Of a stretch of 31,598 nt of DNA, positions 23,628-31,598 are shown in pieces (the stretch's first letter is position 1; the number at the start of each line of letters is the position of its first letter). Source of the DNA: Candidatus Hodarchaeota archaeon (GTDB taxonomy: Archaea; Asgardarchaeota; Heimdallarchaeia; Hodarchaeales; Hodarchaeaceae). A model generated the notes under the pieces. It saw only the letters and a program-made list of their open reading frames with translations, had not been told where the DNA came from and searched no databases. The stretch lies in NCBI GenBank assembly GCA_016840305.1, contig JAEOSP010000762.1:1-31598 (forward strand), in the 5' to 3' direction. The position numbers and the translations under genes were made by a program.

Positions 23628-26495
23628 ATGGATTCAACTAAAAAGGACTGCATTTCTGTTCAAAATGCCCGAGTTCATAACTTACGGAACCTTTCAGTTG
23701 AAATTCCCCACAATCAATTAGTTGTCATAACAGGTGTTTCAGGAAGTGGAAAATCCTCACTTGCTTTTGACGTTATTTTCGCAGAGGGACAACGTAGATA
23801 TGTTGAATCTTTATCTGCCTATGCCCGACAATTTTTAGGTCGTATGCAGAAGCCAGATGTTGATCTAATTGAGGGACTCAGCCCAGCAGTCTCCATAGAG
23901 CAAAAAACTACCAGTAAAAACCCACGAAGTACCGTAGGTACCACGACAGAAATTTACGACTATCTACGATTACTCTTTGCCAATGTTGGTATCCCGCATT
24001 GTACTTCTTGTGGTAAGGAATTGAAAATTCAAACTCCTCAATCCATTGCTAGAATCTTATGTGCATGGGAAGAAGGAACACGTATTAAAGTTCTTGCTCC
24101 TATAATTAGAGGAAAGAAAGGTACTCATCACACTCAATGGGATCGTTTAACTGAATTAGGTTATGTTCGTGTCCGTGTAGACAATGAAGAGTACGAATTA
24201 TCTGATCCTCCCAAATTAGACAGATATAAAATACATTCTATTGAAGTAGTCATTGACAGATTAATTATTAATAAGAATCTTTCAAAAAGCAGACTTATAG
24301 AGGCAATAGAACAGGCTTTAGATCTTGGAGAAGGAATCATAATAGTCGCTATTCAGGGAAATGGATCAAAAGAAGAAAAAGATAATCTTTTTTCTGAAAA
24401 TTACGCCTGTGCTGACTGTCAGTTATCATTTGAAGAATTGAAACCAAGAAATTTTTCTTTCAATAGTCCATGGGGATCATGTCCTAATTGTCAAGGACTT
24501 GGGAGAACTTTGAAAATCGATCCAGATCTCATAATTACCAACCCCGATCTTACATTCCGTACTGGAGGCGTTATGGGTAAACCATTAGAACCAGGAACAT
24601 GGCGTTACTCTTATTATACAGCACTTGGGAAAGCTTGGGATGATTTTTCAGTCGATGTACCTCTCAAAGAACTTTCTGATGAGGTAATTAAACGACTATT
24701 GTATGGATCAGAGGATCACATTCATGTTGTTTTTGAATCAGATAAAAGTCGTTGGGAATCGAAGCAACACCATCATGAAGGAATCATAAAGACTATTCGT
24801 CGTCGATATCGTGAAACTAAATCCGATTACTCACGACGATATTATGAGTCTTTTATGCGTAAGGATCTATGTGAGATCTGTAACGGTGAACGTTTAAAAC
24901 CTGAATCTTTAGCTGTGACTATCAAGGATCAAAATATTGTCAATGTTAGTAATATGACCATAGAACGTTGTTTGCAGTGGGTTCAGGAAATAAAAACAAG
25001 TTTATCTAATACTCATCAGAAAATTGCTTCCAATATACTTCGCGAAATTGAAGCGAGACTAGAATTCCTAATTTCAGTAGGCCTTCCCTATTTAACTTTA
25101 GATCGAGCTTCAATGACTCTTTCAGGTGGAGAATCACAAAGAATACGCTTAGCTACCCAAATAGGCTCAGCTTTAGTAGGTGTAACTTATGTGCTTGATG
25201 AACCTAGCATTGGTTTACATGCTCGGGATCAGGACAAGTTACTTGATTCATTAAAGAACTTAAGATCTATAGGTAACACTGTTATTGCAGTTGAACATGA
25301 TCATCAAACTATTCTAGCAGCGGACCATATAATAGATCTGGGACCAGGTCCAGGTATTCATGGAGGTAGATTAGTAGCTCAAGGACCTCCAGAAGTTATT
25401 ATGAAAGCAAAAAACTCATATACTGGAGCTTATCTCTCTGGTAGAAAAAAAATTGCTATACCTAAGAAACGAGCAAATGGCAATGGAAAATCAATTTCTA
25501 TTATCAATGCTTCAGAAAATAATCTTAAAAACATCTCTGTTAAATTTCCACTTGGGAGGTTTATCTGTTTAACTGGAGTGTCTGGTTCAGGTAAATCCAC
25601 GCTGATGAACGATACGCTTTACAAGGGGTTAATGAAATATTTACATAATTCCAAAGTTCAAGTGGGTAAACACGAAAGATTTGAGGGTCTTCAGTATGTT
25701 GACAAAGTAATCAATATTGATCAAAGTCCTATTGGCCGAACGCCTAGATCTAATCCAGCAACCTATACTGGTGTATGGGATCATATTAGGAAGCTTTTTT
25801 CACAAACTAAAGAAGCAAAATTACGTGGTTATAAACAAGGGAGATTTTCCTTTAACGTAAAGGGAGGAAGATGTGAAACTTGTAGCGGAGGAGGAAAAAT
25901 TAAGATAGAATTATCTTTCTTACCTGATGTCTGGATAACGTGTGAGGACTGTAAGGGAAAGCGTTACAATTCAGAAACTCTCGAGGTACGGTACAAAGGT
26001 AAGAACATCTCAGATATCCTTGCCTTATCTGTTGAAGAGGGGTTGGAATTTTTTTCTAATATACCTCCCATTAAGAGCAAACTACAAACGATTGTTGATG
26101 TAGGACTAGGCTATATTCAAATCGGTCAAGCTGCAACGACCTTATCTGGTGGTGAAGCTCAGCGTGTCAAATTAGCCAAAGAACTCTCGAAGAAATCTAC
26201 TGGAAAGACGTTCTATATTCTTGATGAACCTACTACTGGTCTATCAACTCATGATATTTCGTATTTACTCGAAGTTTTACAGCGACTTGTCAAAGAGGGT
26301 AACACAGTCGTTGTTATTGAACATAATTTGGATGTAATTAAAACTTGTGATTGGATCATTGAATTAGGCCCCGAAGGTGGAGATAAAGGAGGTTTGATTC
26401 TCGCTACAGATACTCCTGAAAAGTTGGCTGCCATTGATTGTCCCACAGGTCTCTTTTTACGGGAAATTTTAAACAGTGCTGATGTTACGTCATAA
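23628..26495 (+). CDS. uvrA: excinuclease ABC subunit A
   Basis: A 955-residue UvrA, full length for the family. It has two ABC halves: Walker A GVSGSGKSSLAF at about 36-47 and a second GVSGSGKST near 650; signatures LSGGESQRIRLA and LSGGEAQRVKLAKEL; Walker B YVLDEPSIGLH and YILDEPTTGL. Zinc sites are formed by CTSCGKE with CADCQ and CPNCQGLG in the first half, and by CETCSGGGK with CEDCKGKR in the second. It recognises DNA damage in nucleotide excision repair and hands over to UvrB/UvrC, neither of which is in this window. ATG 23628 with AAGGT upstream is chosen over an in-frame TTG 48 bp earlier. In Archaea, UvrABC is patchy and usually thought to be acquired from bacteria. Confidence 0.97.
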   Translation: MDSTKKDCISVQNARVHNLRNLSVEIPHNQLVVITGVSGSGKSSLAFDVIFAEGQRRYVESLSAYARQFLGRMQKPDVDLIEGLSPAVSIEQKTTSKNPRSTVGTTTEIYDYLRLLFANVGIPHCTSCGKELKIQTPQSIARILCAWEEGTRIKVLAPIIRGKKGTHHTQWDRLTELGYVRVRVDNEEYELSDPPKLDRYKIHSIEVVIDRLIINKNLSKSRLIEAIEQALDLGEGIIIVAIQGNGSKEEKDNLFSENYACADCQLSFEELKPRNFSFNSPWGSCPNCQGLGRTLKIDPDLIITNPDLTFRTGGVMGKPLEPGTWRYSYYTALGKAWDDFSVDVPLKELSDEVIKRLLYGSEDHIHVVFESDKSRWESKQHHHEGIIKTIRRRYRETKSDYSRRYYESFMRKDLCEICNGERLKPESLAVTIKDQNIVNVSNMTIERCLQWVQEIKTSLSNTHQKIASNILREIEARLEFLISVGLPYLTLDRASMTLSGGESQRIRLATQIGSALVGVTYVLDEPSIGLHARDQDKLLDSLKNLRSIGNTVIAVEHDHQTILAADHIIDLGPGPGIHGGRLVAQGPPEVIMKAKNSYTGAYLSGRKKIAIPKKRANGNGKSISIINASENNLKNISVKFPLGRFICLTGVSGSGKSTLMNDTLYKGLMKYLHNSKVQVGKHERFEGLQYVDKVINIDQSPIGRTPRSNPATYTGVWDHIRKLFSQTKEAKLRGYKQGRFSFNVKGGRCETCSGGGKIKIELSFLPDVWITCEDCKGKRYNSETLEVRYKGKNISDILALSVEEGLEFFSNIPPIKSKLQTIVDVGLGYIQIGQAATTLSGGEAQRVKLAKELSKKSTGKTFYILDEPTTGLSTHDISYLLEVLQRLVKEGNTVVVIEHNLDVIKTCDWIIELGPEGGDKGGLILATDTPEKLAAIDCPTGLFLREILNSADVTS

Positions 26496-26718
26496 TTTTT
26501 ATTTTCAATTCTTTACTCCATTTTAAATAAACTTGATTCTTTTGATCTTAACGAATTTAAAATATGAATGTTTTAATCAAAAGAGAGAGAAAATGATTTG
26601 TTTATTATTTGGTGCTTATTATTATGGAAAAAAACAACTCTCAGCTCAGAAAGAACAGAAAATTGTCACTTTTGAGAATAAATTCCATTTTTTTCAATAT
26701 TATGAAGAACATTGAACT

Positions 26719-28089
26719 TTAACGTTCTCGCATCTTTCCCATAATGGTATTAAACTCTTCAAGCCAGTTCTCATAACCATCTGGTGACGTTGGATACCGC
26801 TTAAATAGTTCATTAAAGGTTTGGGCTCCTTTTGCAATCCTGTTAATATATAATAACAGTTTATACCTTGGAAATGCCTTAACTAAAATTTTAAGGATTT
26901 CAAGTCGAGTTAGACTTTTCCCTCCGTGTGAATCCATAAATTGGTCTTGGTTTAAAATCTTTCGTTTAAATAAAAACTCTAATCCAGAAATTTTTGCCTT
27001 AAATAATGCCTCTGGGAATAATTGGAGTTTTGTGTGGGAGAGACCAAAATCTTTCATCACAGCAACATTGTAATTCCATAATTTTTCTGCAGATACGTCA
27101 TTCGCTAAAATTGCATCGGAAGCAGTTTTTCCCGCATAAAAACCCGCAGATAATGCTGGCCCATGTCCTTCAGCAGAAAAAGGATTCACATGAAAAGCAG
27201 CATCGCCAGCTGTTAAAAATCCTGGAGTAACAGCATTTAACAGAGGATAACGGGTAGGTATCGTGTATCCACCCTTGTCTTCAACTTCATACGTACCAGG
27301 AGGATAAAATCTATGTAAAGCATTCCAAAAACTTTCTTTCATACCTTTCTCGGTTTCCATATCGAGCCACCATCCAATACCCGCATTAAGTCGTTTTGAT
27401 CCTTTGCTAAAAATCCAAAAATAGCCTGGTTCTGGAACCTCCTTGATATAGATTAACAATATTTGATTATGGTAGGGATGATCTTGTCCTTTGAGTTTGA
27501 TTATTTCACGATATGATGCTGCAATATCTCTTTTCTCCATGTGTTTCTCTAAACTAGGAAATAGATCTGTAGGTATAGTTTTTCTTATTTGGAAATTCCT
27601 TCCACTACAATCTATCGTTATTTTTGCGGAAATATCATATTTTTCTTTGGTTGCTTTGTTGAGAACGGTCGCTCCTTTGACACTAGTTGAATCAACAATC
27701 GCTTTAACTGCTTTTGTTTCAGCTCTGATTTCTACACCATAATCCTTGGCCTTTTTTAGTAATCTTTGTCCATACGGGTGTCGGTTTAAAACAAATCCAT
27801 CCCCATACAACGGAAATTTAACTCGGTCAGTTTGAAATACCAATTCGGTTACTACGTCTGCAATTTCGTCTCCATGTGGTTTCTCAAGTCCTAGTTCTTT
27901 TTCTAGTTTTTTAAGAGGCCCTAAATTAATTGCGTCCCCACATGTTTTATTTCCAATCTCAGGATATGGTTTAGCATCTATTAAAATAACTTTTCGCCCA
28001 AATTTTGCTGCTGTTAAAGCTGAAAGTACACCAGCGGGTCCACCGCCTACTACAAGGATCTCTGTTTTATTTTCTACCACTACCAACAC
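26719..28089 (-). CDS. geranylgeranyl reductase-family flavoprotein
   Basis: A 456-residue FAD oxidoreductase of the geranylgeranyl reductase family. The N-terminal dinucleotide-binding motif is ILVVGGGPAGVLSALTAAKF. A conserved-type Cys lies in GNKTCGDAI (Cys50). GDAAFHVNPFSAEGHGPALS near residue 300 is the second FAD motif. A YFWIF segment matches the YxWxFP substrate motif of GGRs, with Ser replacing the Pro. In archaea such enzymes saturate the isoprenoid chains of membrane lipids; related proteins act on menaquinone or chlorophyll side chains. The start is uncertain: GTG at 28089, TTG 28086 or GTG 28080 all lie just before the FAD motif. It is convergent with uvrA and divergent from the tandem longin-like gene. 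Confidence 0.85.
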   Translation of the reverse strand: MLVVVENKTEILVVGGGPAGVLSALTAAKFGRKVILIDAKPYPEIGNKTCGDAINLGPLKKLEKELGLEKPHGDEIADVVTELVFQTDRVKFPLYGDGFVLNRHPYGQRLLKKAKDYGVEIRAETKAVKAIVDSTSVKGATVLNKATKEKYDISAKITIDCSGRNFQIRKTIPTDLFPSLEKHMEKRDIAASYREIIKLKGQDHPYHNQILLIYIKEVPEPGYFWIFSKGSKRLNAGIGWWLDMETEKGMKESFWNALHRFYPPGTYEVEDKGGYTIPTRYPLLNAVTPGFLTAGDAAFHVNPFSAEGHGPALSAGFYAGKTASDAILANDVSAEKLWNYNVAVMKDFGLSHTKLQLFPEALFKAKISGLEFLFKRKILNQDQFMDSHGGKSLTRLEILKILVKAFPRYKLLLYINRIAKGAQTFNELFKRYPTSPDGYENWLEEFNTIMGKMRER

Positions 28090-28241
28090 TTTCCGAATAT
28101 TCTATGAGAAATGCTCACTTATTAAAAAGAAAATCGCTCACGTAATTCGTGAAGTATTCCCTAAGGTTTTTTAGATTTTAATCTTGGAATAACATAATGA
28201 TACTAAACATATGCGGTAATCGAACTGGAGAATGATTTATT

Positions 28242-29270
28242 TTGGAAACAAATCAAAGACGGTTATACTTGAATAACTGGGCGATCATGAGCACTAGTGA
28301 CGAGATTATGTGGAATTTTGGGGATATAGATGAAGAAAAGCAGAAAAATACCCTTGATTTTGTAAGTGCCTTGTCTAAACTTGGTCACGAAATTTGGGAT
28401 AATGACCAAGCTATTGGAATGATCAGACTTCGATATCCAACTCCTCACCCTAGTCATGCTCGTGAAATTATGATTATTACCTTGCATAATAAATTTAATA
28501 TCGTTATCTCTGATCCACTTGTTACTACACGATTAATAACAAAAATCAAATTTGAGGATAGTCACTTGCAACATTATGATACCATTAGAAGTATTCTTGC
28601 TGGATCTGCCTCAGTTCTTTATTCAGAATATTATTCTAGTGACAGTTCCCTTGAGCATTCCGTTGTTGATAATTTATTTCAGGAAGCTATAAAGGCTGTA
28701 ACTTATAATAAGAAAGTGACGGTGGGTAACGGAGAATGTTCTTTTTCTGCATTAACCGTGGAAGAGCTCCTATTTTTCCATGCATTACTTAAAAAACTAT
28801 TTGAAACTTATTCATATTCAAGGAATTCAAAGAAAAGTAAGCCATGGGGAGTAATACATTCCAATTCAGGTGCACAAGTTCATCTCGATTATGAGCCTCC
28901 TGTTGATTCAGCCTTAATAAGTGCATTTTCTGCAGTAGCAGCTGCTTACTGTGATTTTCTGTTTAAGGCCCAACCTGCCAGACTTGTCTTCGGATATAAC
29001 GCTGGAATGGAATTCATAACAACGAAGGATAATATTTTTGTGATCAACAACCCCCAGGAACTATTAAAACTCCAACGATTCATAAGAAAATGGAAAAAGG
29101 TTCCTGAAGAAATACGATTAGATTTAATACCAGCAATGAAATCCTACTTCGCAGAACTTAGTCTAATTGAAGAAAAACAACGTTTAAAATCTTTAGAATT
29201 TCACCAAGTCATTAATAGATTAACACATATGGGTATCCGTAGAGCAAGATCCTACAAACCTAAAAATTAG
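28242..29270 (+). CDS. tandem longin/roadblock-like two-domain protein
   Basis: A 342-residue soluble protein with two similar modules. Module 1 (about 8-130) begins LNNWAIMSTSDEIMWNF, then a helix with DFVSALSKLGHEI, strands IGMIRLRYP and EIMIITLHNKFNIVIS, and a closing helix. Module 2 (about 200-285) begins KPWGVIHSNSGAQVHLDY, then helix SALISAFSAVAAAYCDFLF, strands ARLVFGYN and NIFVINN, and a closing helix. The shared order (two strands, long helix, strands, helix) is that of small longin/roadblock-type folds, which are expanded in Asgard archaea and occur in eukaryotic trafficking proteins. No exact family is recognised. The start is TTG 28242 after GGAG; the ATG at 28232 is out of frame. 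A basic tail ends the protein. Confidence 0.6.
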   Translation: METNQRRLYLNNWAIMSTSDEIMWNFGDIDEEKQKNTLDFVSALSKLGHEIWDNDQAIGMIRLRYPTPHPSHAREIMIITLHNKFNIVISDPLVTTRLITKIKFEDSHLQHYDTIRSILAGSASVLYSEYYSSDSSLEHSVVDNLFQEAIKAVTYNKKVTVGNGECSFSALTVEELLFFHALLKKLFETYSYSRNSKKSKPWGVIHSNSGAQVHLDYEPPVDSALISAFSAVAAAYCDFLFKAQPARLVFGYNAGMEFITTKDNIFVINNPQELLKLQRFIRKWKKVPEEIRLDLIPAMKSYFAELSLIEEKQRLKSLEFHQVINRLTHMGIRRARSYKPKN

Positions 29271-29275
29271 CGAAA

Positions 29276-29731
29276 TCATACAGGAATAGATATATCTGCA
29301 ATCAGTGGATTTGTACACTCTAAGAGTTCATCTATAGAGATTAATAAGTTTTTTTGTCGAGCACCTCCACCAGCGTAGACTCTCTTTTGATTTAAAACCA
29401 GCTCATCCATAATTACTGGTAATTCCACACTAATCGGAGGAACATCTCCAACATTATATCCTGTATTGGCTTTAACTTCTTCTGGGGAGGCTAATTTCAC
29501 ATCTTTAACTAATAATATCTTCTTTAGTTTCGATGTTTTAATTTTTCTGTCTCCTTGGAGTATTACGAGGTAAAACTGCCCCATTTTATCTTTTACAACA
29601 ATCGATTTGACAATATTCTCAGGATAGCAGCCAAGAGCCTTAGCACTTTCTCCCACTGTGCCTGTTGGGGCATCTATAGAAATAATTTCCGAATTTAGGC
29701 CATTTTCATTAATATAGGTTTGTAAAGACAT
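29276..29731 (-). CDS. YbaK/ProX-type aminoacyl-tRNA deacylase-like protein
   Basis: A 151-residue single-domain YbaK/EbsC-fold protein. Key stretches are GTVGESAKALGCYPENIVKS, FYLVILQGDRKI, a region SPEEVKANTGYNVGDVPP, and GGGARQKNLLIS near the C-terminus. The family hydrolyses misacylated tRNAs (for example Cys- or Ala-tRNAPro) in trans. The Lys in IVKSIVVKD fits the conserved family position. ATG 29731 follows AGGAG at a spacing of about 8. The gene is convergent with the longin-like gene (5-bp gap) and divergent from the GNAT gene. Specificity cannot be told here. Confidence 0.88.
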   Translation of the reverse strand: MSLQTYINENGLNSEIISIDAPTGTVGESAKALGCYPENIVKSIVVKDKMGQFYLVILQGDRKIKTSKLKKILLVKDVKLASPEEVKANTGYNVGDVPPISVELPVIMDELVLNQKRVYAGGGARQKNLLISIDELLECTNPLIADISIPV

Positions 29732-29780
29732 CAGAAAGTCTCCTAAACTACGAAAAATCCTTATCCACCAGAAATTCGCA

Positions 29781-29795
29781 CAACTTATAAAGTTG
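29781..29795 (+). promoter_or_regulatory. TATA box inside a perfect palindrome, GNAT promoter
   Basis: CAACTT-ATA-AAGTTG is a perfect inverted repeat with 6-bp arms. Its core contains CTTATAAAG, a strong TATA box centred about 27 nt before ATG 29815. No ribosome site precedes that ATG. A regulator bound here would directly block TATA-binding protein. Confidence 0.55.
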
Positions 29796-29814
29796 ATATT
29801 TTTGAATATTTTTC

Positions 29815-30351
29815 ATGCTATTTGGACAAAACATTTACTTAAGAGGCTTAGAATTAACAGACGTCACAGAGTTAATGAAACACTGGAATAATGTGGAAGT
29901 CAAGAAGTTTTTGAATAGCTCCGTTCCTCATTCTATACAAGAAGAAGTTGAGTGGATTAAGCACACTTGGAAGTTGCGTAAGGAAGGGAAGAGCTTTACT
30001 TTTGCCATTATTCACAAAGAAACTGATTTATATATAGGGAATATTGAAATCGATATCATTAATCAGAACAGTCGTCGTGGAGTAATAGGAATAGCAATTT
30101 TTAATCAAGATTACTGGAATAGAGGGTTTGGAACAGAATCCATTCAAATTATACTGAACTTTGCGTTCAACGTCCTGAATCTCAATTCAGTGGAATTGGA
30201 AGTATTTGCTAATAATCAACGAGCCATACGTTGCTACGAAAAAAGCGGGTTCAAGCAAATGGGAGTACGTCGTGAAGCTGTATTTTTGGAAGGCGAATAT
30301 ATTGATAGTTTACTCCTAGATATAACATTTAATGAATGGAAAAGCATATAG
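29815..30351 (+). CDS. GNAT acetyltransferase (RimJ/RimL type)
   Basis: A 178-residue GNAT N-acetyltransferase of the RimJ/RimL/SpeG-like group. It begins with the typical NIYLRGLELTDVTELMKHWN. The acetyl-CoA pyrophosphate loop is DYWNRGFGTES (about 100-110). ANNQRAIRCYEKSGFKQMG is the family's C-terminal motif, followed by EGEYIDSLLLDI. Likely substrates are protein N-termini or small amines. The transcript appears leaderless from the palindromic TATA box. It converges with the DNA-glycosylase-like gene with a 14-bp gap. Confidence 0.93.
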   Translation: MLFGQNIYLRGLELTDVTELMKHWNNVEVKKFLNSSVPHSIQEEVEWIKHTWKLRKEGKSFTFAIIHKETDLYIGNIEIDIINQNSRRGVIGIAIFNQDYWNRGFGTESIQIILNFAFNVLNLNSVELEVFANNQRAIRCYEKSGFKQMGVRREAVFLEGEYIDSLLLDITFNEWKSI

Positions 30352-30365
30352 GTTTAGACAGGATA

Positions 30366-31103
30366 CTAGGTTTGCTTTTTAACTTTTGGCTTGCTAATTT
30401 TGCTTTGAATATCGGCGACTAAAACATTTGTTTTATATTTCCTGCCATAGATACAAGTATTGTGCAAGAAGCACTCCTCACAAAGGGGTTGATTCTTATG
30501 ACAGAATTTTTGGCAATGAGCGACTATGTGGGCATGAAAATTACCTAAGGCAAAGTTATCCTCTTTAAACTCATTCTTAATACGTTCTTGAAGTATCTCG
30601 TATTTTAAATTAAGAAACGAAAGATCTGCATATATACGCGTTAAAAAACGTCTTGTATAAGTACCTATGATAGGAAAGGGTTGATAAAAACAGTAAACCA
30701 ATATTGAATCAGCTGTTTCTTTTCCAATTCCTTTTACTTCTAATAGTTCGTTGCGCGTTGGATATTTTCGATTAGACTCGCTTAATTTGTTAAATAGATC
30801 AGCTAAAGATATTAAATATCGTACTTTCTGTTTATAGAATCCTGCAGGTCGTATTAGATTTTCAAGACTTTCTGTATCCGCTAATTTCAGTTTCAAAAAC
30901 GAATCAATGCTCTCATCAAAAAGATTCTTGATTGCAATGTCAACATTCTTCCAATTTGTATTCTGAACTAGAATCGTTCCAATCGCTACCTTAAAAATTT
31001 CCATTTGTGATTTCTTCTTCAACCAAAGCATCCATGTCTTGTGATGAGGTTCAATACGAGGGTAAAAATGAATTAAAGATTCATAAATTTGCTTTAGTTC
31101 CAT
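30366..31103 (-). CDS. endonuclease III/MagIII-like HhH-GPD protein, catalytic Asp absent
   Basis: A 245-residue HhH-GPD superfamily protein. TILVQNT lies in the N-terminal part, the helix-hairpin-helix is EVKGIGKETADSILVY (about 122-137), and the C-terminal iron-sulfur loop has Cys with spacings 6, 2 and 5 (CHKNQPLCEECFLHNTC). The KGIGKESADAIL-like hairpin recalls H. pylori MagIII and archaeal relatives. In Nth the catalytic Lys falls where this protein has Glu (GKETA), as in MagIII. The usual catalytic Asp (VDTH in Nth, VDKY in MagIII) reads IIGTY, with Gly in its place. It may be inactive, use another residue, or bind damaged DNA only. ATG 31103 has AAGGAG upstream. Confidence 0.85.
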   Translation of the reverse strand: MELKQIYESLIHFYPRIEPHHKTWMLWLKKKSQMEIFKVAIGTILVQNTNWKNVDIAIKNLFDESIDSFLKLKLADTESLENLIRPAGFYKQKVRYLISLADLFNKLSESNRKYPTRNELLEVKGIGKETADSILVYCFYQPFPIIGTYTRRFLTRIYADLSFLNLKYEILQERIKNEFKEDNFALGNFHAHIVAHCQKFCHKNQPLCEECFLHNTCIYGRKYKTNVLVADIQSKISKPKVKKQT

Positions 31104-31174
31104 AAATATTACTTTCTCCTTAAGTTACTCCATTACGGATAAATAAAGCATATTTGTATCAACTTACTGATTTA

Positions 31175-31190
31175 ACAGAAATACTTCTGT
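31175..31190. promoter_or_regulatory. inverted repeat in the divergent promoter region
   Basis: ACAGAA-ATAC-TTCTGT is a perfect inverted repeat with 6-bp arms and a 4-bp centre. It lies between the glycosylase-like gene and the edge gene. No known operator matches it; it could serve either gene. Confidence 0.35.
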
Positions 31191-31338
31191 AAGAATGTAT
31201 CCTTGTAGCTTCTCAATTCGAATTGTTAATAAAGCATCATAAAGTTAAATGTAATGGTTAACACTTTTCGTCTGAGAATGGATAATGTCGGGATTATTTA
31301 GGTAAATACTTCTCATCGGGAAGGTTTTGTCTAGTCAA

Positions 31339-31347
31339 TTTTTAATA
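31339..31347 (+). promoter_or_regulatory. TATA box of the edge gene
   Basis: TTTTTAATA is centred about 29 nt before ATG 31372, again fitting leaderless transcription. Confidence 0.35.
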
Positions 31348-31371
31348 GATTGCTTGAATTTTGTGAATTGT

Positions 31372-31598
31372 ATGAATAACTCGAGAACAGATGCTCATTT
31401 GGATTCAATTGCAAACCAAGCAATGATAGTTTCTGTTTTTCGAAATACAGACCAGCAGAGACTCAACTTACTTCTTTCAACACTAGGTATTATCTCCTTA
31501 GATGAAACTGCTAAGTTCATTCAGAATATATTTGAACTTGTAAGAAAGGGTATCGTCTATATTCCCGAAGCAAGACTTGAAATTCTTCATGATTCACC
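31372..31598 (+). CDS. 5' part of an unidentified gene cut by the window edge
   Basis: An open frame from ATG 31372 runs to the window edge without a stop, at least 75 residues. It begins MNNSRTDAHLDSIANQAMIV and continues with FRNTDQQRLNLLLSTLGIIS and TAKFIQNIFELVRKGIVYIP, a soluble, mainly helical region that could be a helix-turn-helix or ligand-binding domain. An in-frame GTG lies 9 bp earlier. No family is recognised. The TATA element about 29 nt upstream supports a real gene. Confidence 0.5.
   Translation, partial: MNNSRTDAHLDSIANQAMIVSVFRNTDQQRLNLLLSTLGIISLDETAKFIQNIFELVRKGIVYIPEARLEILHDS

Noticed and set aside
23426..23641. 71-residue plus-strand open frame running into the uvrA start
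   Set aside because: It overlaps the uvrA promoter and first codons in another frame and shows no family resemblance.
26533..26715. 60-residue plus-strand open frame between uvrA and the geranylgeranyl reductase-family gene
   Set aside because: No clear ribosome site or TATA match, odd composition and no recognisable pattern; it fills a short convergent gap and is probably chance.
1..31598. CRISPR arrays, tRNA/rRNA genes, transposases, integrases, toxin-antitoxin pairs
   Set aside because: I looked for spaced direct repeats, cloverleaf-like segments and mobile-element motifs and found none that hold up by eye.

Overview
The window is AT-rich, densely packed archaeal DNA. The evidence for Archaea is: a geranylgeranyl-reductase-family flavoprotein, TATA boxes about 25-30 nt upstream of start codons (several genes look leaderless), GGTG/GGAGG ribosome sites mostly inside operons, and frequent TTG starts. 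A protein with two longin-like domains, together with heme-copper-oxidase-type and cytochrome c maturation genes, points to an Asgard archaeon, perhaps a Heimdallarchaeia-like lineage. That placement is inference; no rRNA or ribosomal protein gene is present. I see no tRNA, CRISPR array, insertion sequence or phage gene.

Region 1 (about 1-5.5 kb, minus strand) is a heme/respiration block. In transcription order it holds a 7-TM protein with a hairpin/T-tract terminator, a 12-TM heme-copper-oxidase-like protein that lacks the usual CuB histidine pair, heme O synthase, a CcmC-like heme exporter, a 52-residue CcmD-like protein that is easily overlooked, and CcmA. An HxlR-type regulator (5662-6138) is divergent from it.

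Region 2 (6.2-14.4 kb) is a catabolic block built around a divergent promoter at about 9 kb. A two-subunit molybdenum hydroxylase (large plus 2Fe-2S subunit, no flavin subunit) is read leftward from a promoter with a perfect inverted repeat. An acyl-CoA dehydrogenase, a 2-TM protein, FdrA, a 57-residue FdrA/DUF1116-associated protein (TTG start), a DUF1116/YlbE protein and a 3-TM protein are read rightward. FdrA/YlbE proteins are tied to ureide (allantoin/oxamate) catabolism in bacteria, so purine or ureide breakdown is the leading hypothesis.

Region 3 (14.5-23.1 kb, minus strand) holds a heterodimeric ABC exporter with one degenerate ATP site, a penicillin-acylase-family Ntn hydrolase without an obvious signal peptide, and an ArsB/NhaD-type permease paired with a universal-stress-protein-like protein.

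Region 4 (23.6-31.6 kb) holds UvrA, a geranylgeranyl-reductase-family protein, the tandem longin-like protein, a YbaK-type deacylase, a GNAT acetyltransferase whose TATA box lies in a perfect palindrome, a MagIII/endonuclease-III-like protein lacking the expected catalytic Asp, and the start of an unidentified gene cut by the window edge.
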